Below are positions 58,592 to 64,000 of a DNA stretch of 64,000 bases, one piece after another. Positions within the stretch are counted from its first letter, which is position 1. Each line of letters starts with the position of its first letter. Position numbers and translations under genes: made by a program. The notes under the pieces are model-generated. The model was not told the origin of the DNA, ran no database searches, and worked only from the letters and a program-made list of their open reading frames with translations. The DNA is from Leptolyngbya sp. Cla-17. Its GTDB lineage: Bacteria > Cyanobacteriota > Cyanobacteriia > Leptolyngbyales > Leptolyngbyaceae. The stretch covers positions 1,054,001 through 1,118,000 of the forward strand of contig NZ_JAEVYN010000001.1 of assembly GCF_016807185.1 (NCBI RefSeq). The letters are read 5' to 3'.

Positions 58592-59437
58592 ATGGAAAGC
58601 TTAATTGGTTTATTATTTGGCGCACTGATTTTGGCGGCAGGTGGAATCAAGCTCGATCGCGAATATCAACGGGGAGTGATTTTTCGATTAGGGCGATCTC
58701 GTGGCGTTCTCGGACCCGGCATGTATTGGATCATTCCCTGGGTTGACCAAAAAATGCAGGTTGATGTCCGCACTAAAACGGTCAACATCGAGCCGCAGGA
58801 AACCGTCACCGCCGATAGTGTAACCATTCGGGTGAATGCTGTTCTCTATTACCGCATTCTCGACCCCGCCAAGGCGATTAACCGAGTAGAAAGCTACGAA
58901 ATGGCGGTTTACCAAATCGCGCTTACTACTCTTCGCAATGTGGTTGGGCAAAACATTTTGGATGATGTGCTGCAAAATCGCGACAAAATCAACGTCAAAG
59001 TGCAGGAAATTGTAGATGAAATCACCGAGCCGTGGGGCATTGTGATTGAACGGGTAGAAATGAAAGATGTAGAAATTCCAACCAGTATGCAGCGGGCAAT
59101 GGCAAAAGAAGCCGAAGCCATTCGTGAAAAACGGGCGCGGATCATCAAAGCCGCTGCTGAACAGGAAGCCTCTCAAAAATTGGCACAAGCGGCTCAAACC
59201 ATCAGCGCCAACCCTACGGGTTTAGAATTGCGTCGCCTGCAAATGCTGACCGAAATTGGGGCTGAAAACAACACGACTACTATCGTGATGATTCCTTCAG
59301 ATTTCGTGAATTTGGCGCGGCACCTATCTCAAACAGAACCCAACGCGGCTCTCACTCAAATTAATCGTCCCTTTAATCCAGAGGTGTTGATTAATAAACC
59401 TGTAGAGGAGAAGACAAAAATAGAAGAGGAAGGATAA
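58592..59437 (+). CDS. Slipin/stomatin-like SPFH-domain protein
   Basis: A 281-residue SPFH protein. A short N-terminal membrane segment (LIGLLFGALILAAGGIKL) is followed by the band-7 domain: REYQRGVIFRLGRSRGVLGPGMYWIIPWVDQ, VDVRTKTVNIEPQETVTADSVTIRVNAVLYYRI, DPAKAINRVESYEMAVYQIALTTLRNVVG. An alanine/glutamate-rich coiled coil (KEAEAIREKRARIIKAAAEQEASQKL) follows. Such proteins form membrane-bound oligomeric cages and organise microdomains. NfeD-type partners often lie next to slipins, but none is seen here. The IS630 element inserted 67 bp before the start may have separated it from its native promoter. Confidence 0.92.
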   Translation: MESLIGLLFGALILAAGGIKLDREYQRGVIFRLGRSRGVLGPGMYWIIPWVDQKMQVDVRTKTVNIEPQETVTADSVTIRVNAVLYYRILDPAKAINRVESYEMAVYQIALTTLRNVVGQNILDDVLQNRDKINVKVQEIVDEITEPWGIVIERVEMKDVEIPTSMQRAMAKEAEAIREKRARIIKAAAEQEASQKLAQAAQTISANPTGLELRRLQMLTEIGAENNTTTIVMIPSDFVNLARHLSQTEPNAALTQINRPFNPEVLINKPVEEKTKIEEEG

Positions 59438-59481
59438 GGAGTAGAGTCGTGATTGACGAGTGGCGCTTGACGAGACAAAGT

Positions 59482-59874
59482 TCACTGGATTTGATGCACA
59501 TTGGCTTCCCAATTTTCACCGTTGAATGGAGTGATGCGAAATTGGGACAGTACGTTTTTATCTAAACAGCGCAGGTTGACATCCATTTTATGAGGATGCG
59601 ATCGCGGACGATAAAAAGCGTGAATTCCACAAATACGACAAAAGAGATGCTTCGCAATGCCCGTGTTGAAGGTATAAGTCGTTAAAGCATCTTCACCCTG
59701 TAGCAAAGTAAATTGCGCCAGCGGCACAATCAAATGGAGAAAACCTTTTTTTCGGCAAATGGAACAGTTGCAATCTGAAACCTCGTCTTGTTTGGGGTTT
59801 GCCCTCACCTGGAACCTCACAACCCCACAATGACAGCCACCTTCATAACTCACTAGGTCATTCATTTGCGTCAT
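59482..59874 (-). CDS. GFA-family zinc protein
   Basis: A 130-residue protein of the glutathione-dependent formaldehyde-activating enzyme (GFA/Gfa-like) family. Zn-binding Cys motifs: YEGGCHCGVVRF, SDCNCSICRKKG and KHLFCRICGIHAFYRPRS. Founding members accelerate formation of S-hydroxymethylglutathione, but most family members have unproven roles. It is convergent with the stomatin-like gene. The ATG at 59874 is the first in frame; ATG at 59865 would shorten it by 3 residues. Confidence 0.9.
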   Translation of the reverse strand: MTQMNDLVSYEGGCHCGVVRFQVRANPKQDEVSDCNCSICRKKGFLHLIVPLAQFTLLQGEDALTTYTFNTGIAKHLFCRICGIHAFYRPRSHPHKMDVNLRCLDKNVLSQFRITPFNGENWEANVHQIQ

Positions 59875-59994
59875 CAGATTTCCTTGTTATGAACCGATAA
59901 AAAGCGAACTAATGAGGGAACATTAAAAGCGAGAGACAACGGAGGATTGCATCTCTGTGGCTCGTACAACGTTAACATTCAGAGGATTTGGGTT

Positions 59995-60960
59995 GTGCAA
60001 GCGACGAAACAACAGCAAATTATGGGGTTCTTTATCGAGGAAGCGAAAGAACACCTCGATACGATCGAACAAGGGATGCTAAATCTAGAGGCAACCTTGG
60101 CAGATTCTGAGCAGATGAATGAAGTATTTCGAGCGGCTCATTCGGTAAAGGGCGGTGCGGCAATGCTCGGCTTTGACAGCATCCACCGAACTGCCCATCA
60201 CTTAGAGGATGCCTTTAAGATTCTGAAGGACAATCCGGTCAAGCCCGATCGCCAGCTAGAAAACTTGTTTCTAAAAGTGTTTGATGTGCTCAAAGAACTG
60301 GTTGAAGCGCTTCAATCTCCATTTGGTTTTCAGGAGGCGCAGGCTGAGCAGATTGTTCAAGATGCACAACCAGCTTTTGTAGAAGTTGAAGCTTACTTGC
60401 ATCATTTAATCAAAAATAGATCAAATAAAGCAGCTTCTGCCATTAAGGTAAGTGCTGAAGCGCCTGCATTCATTAACGCGGCTTTAAGGAAAATGTTGCA
60501 GTTGTTTAAACAGGGCGACACGCCAGTTTGCCGTCAGCAACTATCGACCCTTTGTAAGCGCATGGGGCAACTCAGCAATTGCTCAGCTTGGCGAGGATTA
60601 TTAGGGGTGTCTGAAGGAGCGATCGCCAATTCTCAGAGTTCTTATTCTGTGCTGGCACCGCTAATCATTAAAGAAATCAAGCTATCCGGTGATTTGCTAG
60701 TTGCGGGACGATCAAGCGAAATCACTCCTAGCAGCAAACTGCGACAGCTTGCTCCAACGGTTGCTTTTGCACTCACTACAGTCGCTCAATCCACGACTTT
60801 TCCCGCTGCTACGATCGCCTCAGAGCAAAACGGGTCAACCCGAACTCAACAGATTTCTATTCCTTCAGAACCTCGTGCGGCGGCTAGAGCGTTACTAGAT
60901 GCTTTTAACAAAAAGCAATTGATTGAAATAGCAGAATTTTTGATGAAAGCGATTCAGTAA
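59995..60960 (+). CDS. Hpt-domain protein (CheA-like N-terminus only)
   Basis: A 321-residue protein. Residues 1-125 form a histidine phosphotransfer domain: QQQIMGFFIEEAKEHLDTIEQGML, the phosphoacceptor AAHSVKGGAAMLGFDSIHRTAHHLEDAFK (His near 54), and LFLKVFDVLKELVEAL. The rest is Ser/Ala-rich with two low-complexity stretches and helical segments; no kinase or CheW domain is present. The start is a GTG at 59995 with AGAGG 9 nt upstream, where homologues begin QQQ-I-M-G. It may relay phosphate from a hybrid kinase such as those in this window, but the partner is unknown. Confidence 0.82.
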   Translation: MQATKQQQIMGFFIEEAKEHLDTIEQGMLNLEATLADSEQMNEVFRAAHSVKGGAAMLGFDSIHRTAHHLEDAFKILKDNPVKPDRQLENLFLKVFDVLKELVEALQSPFGFQEAQAEQIVQDAQPAFVEVEAYLHHLIKNRSNKAASAIKVSAEAPAFINAALRKMLQLFKQGDTPVCRQQLSTLCKRMGQLSNCSAWRGLLGVSEGAIANSQSSYSVLAPLIIKEIKLSGDLLVAGRSSEITPSSKLRQLAPTVAFALTTVAQSTTFPAATIASEQNGSTRTQQISIPSEPRAAARALLDAFNKKQLIEIAEFLMKAIQ

Positions 60961-60982
60961 TAAAGTGTTGATTGATTAATAG

Positions 60983-61015
60983 AAAAGAAAGAGGGAATTA
61001 CTCCCTCTTTCTTTT
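60983..61015. terminator. Bidirectional terminator hairpin
   Basis: AAAAGAAAGAGGGA (60983-60996) pairs perfectly with TCCCTCTTTCTTTT (61002-61015) with a 5-nt loop. A-runs and T-runs on both sides make it effective in both directions. It lies between the Hpt gene and the convergent psaC. Confidence 0.82.
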
Positions 61016-61070
61016 TAAGTCTGGATTATTAATAAACCAACGGACTAAAGCGATCGCATAAATCCACTGT

Positions 61071-61316
61071 TTAGTAAGCCAGACCCATACTGCGAGTCGT
61101 TTCAGCACCTAGATACACACGAATGCTAAGGAAATCGGTTGGACAAGCCGTTTCGCAACGTTTGCAGCCCACACAATCTTCCGTTCTAGGAGAAGAAGCA
61201 ATTTGCCCTGCTCTACAGCCATCCCAGGGAACCATCTCTAGGACATCTGTAGGGCAAGCACGAACGCATTGGGTGCAGCCAATGCAGGTGTCATAAATTT
61301 TGACGCTATGAGACAT
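61071..61316 (-). CDS. psaC: Photosystem I iron-sulfur protein PsaC
   Basis: The 81-residue PsaC subunit that carries the F_A and F_B [4Fe-4S] clusters at the stromal side of photosystem I. Sequence MSHSVKIYDTCIGCTQCVRA ... with the two cluster motifs CIGCTQCVRACP and CVGCKRCETACP. The ATG at 61316 gives the invariant 81-residue length; a longer frame from 61394 contains unrelated lead sequence. The gene is monocistronic. Its presence marks the host as an oxygenic phototroph. Confidence 0.98.
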   Translation of the reverse strand: MSHSVKIYDTCIGCTQCVRACPTDVLEMVPWDGCRAGQIASSPRTEDCVGCKRCETACPTDFLSIRVYLGAETTRSMGLAY

Positions 61317-61589
61317 GTTATTAAAGGCTCCAATGATTGCTTGACACTTCGCAATATTTATTAGCCCATCGGATCGACAGCATAGTGCTGCCAAACTTTG
61401 GATGAACGTCAGTTTACCCCAACGCCTGAGACACGCTCGACGAAAGGCTGCAAAAGTTTAAACAACGTAATAGAGAAGTTAGCCAATCATCCATTGCCAA
61501 CCCTTACATGAAAATAAAGAATGCTAGTCTATCTGAAAAACCCTTGATATGATATTGGCGACTTAAAACGAGTGGAGCATTGACTCGAC

Positions 61590-61973
61590 ATGGCTACTGC
61601 AACGGTTTTGAAGTTTATGCAGAAAACGGCGGAAGATGAAGCTTTGCGCCAGCAGCTTGAAACTCTATTGGGCGTTGGAGATGGCAATATTAGCAGCGAA
61701 GCAGATTTAGATCCGGCTGAATCGGAGGCGTTGAAAGGTGAGCGTGCGCCAGTAGTTGCGGAGTTTGCTGCGCAAAAAGGCTACTCATTTTCTGTAGATG
61801 AATTGGTGACGGTCGTGGATGCTTTTCAAAAGCATCAGGCTGGCGAAATGTCAGATAGCGATTTTGCAGCGGTGTTAGGGGTCTCTTTTTCTGCTCAGAC
61901 TAATGAAGCAGGAATGCTTAGTGCTGCAAAGGTAAAGAACTGGTTTATGAGAACTTATCTTGGCGCTCGATAA
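61590..61973 (+). CDS. Nif11-domain protein
   Basis: A 127-residue protein with a Nif11-like core: TVLKFMQKTAEDEALRQQL near the start, then a variable acidic loop, VVAEFAAQKGYSFSVDELVTVV and a conserved tail (SAAKVKNWFMRTYLGAR). Nif11 domains form leader regions of some RiPP precursors, but here there is no Gly-Gly cleavage site and no core peptide, so it looks like a stand-alone Nif11 protein of unknown function, as is common in cyanobacteria. It is divergent from psaC across a 273-bp gap, with no clear regulatory element. Confidence 0.75.
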   Translation: MATATVLKFMQKTAEDEALRQQLETLLGVGDGNISSEADLDPAESEALKGERAPVVAEFAAQKGYSFSVDELVTVVDAFQKHQAGEMSDSDFAAVLGVSFSAQTNEAGMLSAAKVKNWFMRTYLGAR

Positions 61974-62103
61974 TTTGCTCATTCAAATTTCACCTATCGC
62001 ATAACGGCTTTAGCTTCTATTTATAGCTATTGCCATGTTTAGCCAGGTGGATTTTGAATACAGTATTTCTTTCAACGACACACCTGACTCAAAACTTAGA
62101 ACT

Positions 62104-63027
62104 CTAAAATCTGCCATCTTTATATAGCCCAAGTTTTTTGAGAACGGGACTTGTTGAGACAATGTGGCGATCTAAGCCGAGTTGTTGGGGGCTAACACCC
62201 AATGCCAGCGCTACCAACTGGGGTAAATGCAAAATGGGTAGTCCTAATTTGGAGCCAATCACTTTTTCAACTTCGGGTTGGCGAGAATCTAAATTGAGGT
62301 GGCACAGAGGACAGGGAGTGACAATACAATCGGCTCCAGCGGCGATCGCCGCTTGGATGTGTCCCCCTGCCATAGTAAAAGACTGTTCCGTTGCATAGCT
62401 AGCAAGAGGCCATCCGCAGCACTGAGTCCGCCCCGGAAAATAAATCGGCGTGGCACTTACTGCGCGAAACACATTTTCCATCGACTGTGGATTGTATGGG
62501 TCATCATAGGGAATATGATCTTGGGCACGCAGCAAATAGCAGCCATAGAACGCAGCACAGTTTAGCCCTTCCAGTTTGCGTGTCACTTTTGCTTGCAACG
62601 CCTCCAAGCCATAATCTCCGACCAGTGCCCAGAGAATGTGTTTCACCTCACCGCTGCCTCGATAGGGCGAACACCCTTCTTTTTTGAGCAATCCATTCAC
62701 CTGTTCAACGTAATCTGGATTCTTTGCTTGAGCGTCTTTTAAGCGCTCATCTACATGACCGAGTACGCCCTGACAGGTGCTGCAATGGGTTAATAGGGGC
62801 AGGTTTAGTTCCTCGGCGAGGGCAAGATTACGGGCATTCACGGTGTCTTCCAGCAGTTGAGAATCTTCCTTGAAAGTACCGGAGCCACAGCAGGAGGCTT
62901 TTTTCAGTTCGACTAACTCAATGTCTAAGGCTTGAGTCAAGGCTTGAGTGCTTTGGTAAAGTTCTCGGCAAGCTCCTTGGGCGACACAGCCAGGAAAATA
63001 AGCATATTTCAAAGGATTCAGCGACAT
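62104..63027 (-). CDS. HdrB-like CCG-domain iron-sulfur protein
   Basis: A 307-residue protein of the heterodisulfide reductase subunit B family. It has two CCG domains: YAYFPGCVAQGACRELYQST with KASCCGSGTFKE, and GCYLLRAQDHIPY with RTQCCGWPLASYA and a CIVTPCPLCHLNLDSRQ segment, the ligands of the non-cubane [4Fe-4S] clusters. There is no HdrC- or HdrA-type partner in the window. In cyanobacteria such proteins may partner with succinate or other quinone-linked dehydrogenases; this is inference. The start at 63027 (MSLNPLKYAYFPGC) fits homologues. Confidence 0.87.
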   Translation of the reverse strand: MSLNPLKYAYFPGCVAQGACRELYQSTQALTQALDIELVELKKASCCGSGTFKEDSQLLEDTVNARNLALAEELNLPLLTHCSTCQGVLGHVDERLKDAQAKNPDYVEQVNGLLKKEGCSPYRGSGEVKHILWALVGDYGLEALQAKVTRKLEGLNCAAFYGCYLLRAQDHIPYDDPYNPQSMENVFRAVSATPIYFPGRTQCCGWPLASYATEQSFTMAGGHIQAAIAAGADCIVTPCPLCHLNLDSRQPEVEKVIGSKLGLPILHLPQLVALALGVSPQQLGLDRHIVSTSPVLKKLGLYKDGRF

Positions 63028-63048
63028 AAGAGAAAAGGTTGGGCGCAA

Positions 63049-63343
63049 TGGTGATTTTTTAAGCAGTGTCCTAGTTTCTGACTAAGCAACGATTATTCTG
63101 AAGGTTTTTATGGTCAATGTTGTGATCTGAAATCTACCAGATTCTCAAAATTCTTGCGGTGTTAAAACTAGAAAGCGTCCACTCTCCTTCAGAGCGATCG
63201 CGCTTTCAGCTTAAGATGGTGGAATGCTTAAATATAGATATATCTGGAATAAAGTGTCATCAGCGCTTAAACCAGTTATGTCTGGGCATCATTGTACACA
63301 CTCCGGCATGAGTTTATTGCCACTGCATTCAGCGAGGGAGCTT
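63049..63343. other. 295-bp promoter region between hdrB-like and acpP
   Basis: This stretch separates divergent genes and carries the acpP leader. No gene is recognised; the in-frame upstream extension of acpP from 63224 is not family-like. Confidence 0.5.
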
Positions 63344-63595
63344 ATGAGCGAAACCGAAATTTTCAATAAAGTTCAGAAAATTGTGGCTGAACAACTGGGA
63401 GTTGACACTACCAAAGTGACTCCTCAAGCTAGCTTTGCTAACGACTTGGGAGCTGATTCCCTCGACACTGTTGAGCTAGTTATGGCATTAGAGGAAGAAT
63501 TTGACATTGAAATTCCTGACGAAGCGGCTGAGGAAATTGCTACCGTACAATCGGCAGTGGACTATATCAGTAACAAAGCTACTGCATCTGCCTAA
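63344..63595 (+). CDS. acpP: Acyl carrier protein
   Basis: The 83-residue acyl carrier protein of type II fatty acid synthesis. The sequence MSETEIFNKVQKIVAEQLGV leads to the 4'-phosphopantetheine attachment motif LGADSLDTVELVMALEEEF with Ser39. It is acidic and four-helical, as usual. The ATG at 63344 has GGGAG upstream. It lies 121 bp before fabF on the same strand, the standard acpP-fabF order in cyanobacteria. Confidence 0.97.
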   Translation: MSETEIFNKVQKIVAEQLGVDTTKVTPQASFANDLGADSLDTVELVMALEEEFDIEIPDEAAEEIATVQSAVDYISNKATASA

Positions 63596-63610
63596 CCAGA
63601 TATTGGGTAA

Positions 63611-63674
63611 TGAGTTATGAGTGTTGAGTTTCCTGAGACATCATTTCAGACTAAAACTCAGCTTTCATAACTCA
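63611..63674 (+). terminator. Hairpin between acpP and fabF
   Basis: TGAGTTATGA (63611-63620) pairs with TCATAACTCA (63665-63674), with an inner partial stem (GAGTTT and AAACTC). It may attenuate or process the acpP-fabF transcript; the loop is long, so stability is uncertain. Confidence 0.45.
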
Positions 63675-63716
63675 GAGCTTTTTGAGGTTGGGTTTATTAA
63701 TTTTTACGTTGAAATC

Positions 63717-64000
63717 ATGACAAACGTTGTTCGTAAGCGCGTTGTCGTCACTGGGCTTGGCGCAATCACCCCAATTGGAAATACAGTGGGTGACTATTGG
63801 GATGGCTTAATGAGTGGACGCAACGGGATCGATTCCATCACCTTATTTGATGCTTCTCGCCATGACTGCCGGATGGCTGGGGAAGTGAAAGGCTTTGATC
63901 CATTAACTTATTTGGATCGCAAAGAAGCGAAGCGAATGGATCGCTTTGCCCAGTTTGGCGTATGTGCTAGTAAACAAGCGATCGCTGATGCTCAGTTTGT
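63717..64000 (+). CDS. fabF: Beta-ketoacyl-ACP synthase II, 5' part only
   Basis: The first 94 codons of a condensing enzyme of fatty acid elongation: MTNVVRKRVVVTGLGAITPI, WDGLMSGRNGIDSITLFDAS, KEAKRMDRFAQFGVCASKQA. These are the conserved N-terminal features of FabF (VVVTGLGAITPIG and the RMDRF segment). The catalytic Cys-His-His triad lies beyond the window end, so completeness is not known. It follows acpP with a 121-bp gap. Confidence 0.93.
   Translation, partial: MTNVVRKRVVVTGLGAITPIGNTVGDYWDGLMSGRNGIDSITLFDASRHDCRMAGEVKGFDPLTYLDRKEAKRMDRFAQFGVCASKQAIADAQF

Noticed and set aside
1..64000. tRNA, rRNA, tmRNA and known riboswitches
   Set aside because: I searched by eye for T-arm-like GGTTCGA patterns and conserved RNA cores and found none with a supporting fold.

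Overview
This window comes from a cyanobacterium. It carries psaC (photosystem I), crtR (beta-carotene hydroxylase), a helical carotenoid protein, ycf23, a COP23-family protein, an AgrE/ArgZ-type arginine dihydrolase, and very frequent HIP1-like GCGATCGC octamers. Many small families here (DUF2993, DUF2267, DUF6335, Nif11, COP23) are typical of filamentous or leptolyngbyoid lineages, but I cannot assign a genus. No rRNA, tRNA or CRISPR array is visible.

Layout. 0-9 kb: a PadR regulator with a 62-bp perfect palindrome at its start, an AGE-family epimerase, a phosphohexomutase, a TPM-domain membrane protein, a frameshifted small cyanobacterial protein, prmA, a YdeP/FdhF-like molybdopterin oxidoreductase and a decayed TPR gene. 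9-17 kb: a run of small, mostly separately terminated genes with a stress or envelope flavour (membrane SRPBCC, proline-rich peptide, DUF2993, DUF2267, rhodanese-like, secreted 53-residue-repeat protein, DUF6335, helical carotenoid protein, gvpG, gvpF). 17-28 kb: gloA, a LolA-like protein, eno, a sugar-binding lipoprotein, a PAS histidine kinase, a TrpD2-like protein with a LysR regulator, COP23 and crtR. 28-31 kb: a gene split by an IS630 element that itself contains a second IS630 and a 199-bp MITE-like element. 31-43 kb: ycf23 and a signalling block (hybrid kinase plus REC-GGDEF-EAL in tandem, a membrane GTPase, a REC-GAF kinase), then a Nudix hydrolase.

43-49 kb: a second, nearly identical IS630 copy that has replaced the C-terminus of a PrxQ/BCP peroxiredoxin; a glycosyltransferase between hisB and a 109-bp duplicate of the hisB 3' end; an M23 peptidase; sfsA; and a translationally coupled RHH protein/small protein pair. 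49-64 kb: agrE, an ABM-domain membrane protein with an SMP-30-like protein, a GH57 glucan enzyme, a pilin-like protein, a third and apparently intact IS630-type element, a stomatin-like protein, a GFA protein, an Hpt protein, psaC, a Nif11-domain protein, an HdrB-like protein, acpP and the start of fabF.

Most of the window is ordinary chromosomal housekeeping and signalling. The most informative signals are structural: TA-targeted insertions whose pre-insertion sequences can be rebuilt exactly, a gene inserted between duplicated hisB ends, and the very long palindrome at padR. Family assignments are from motif reading alone; no database search was possible.
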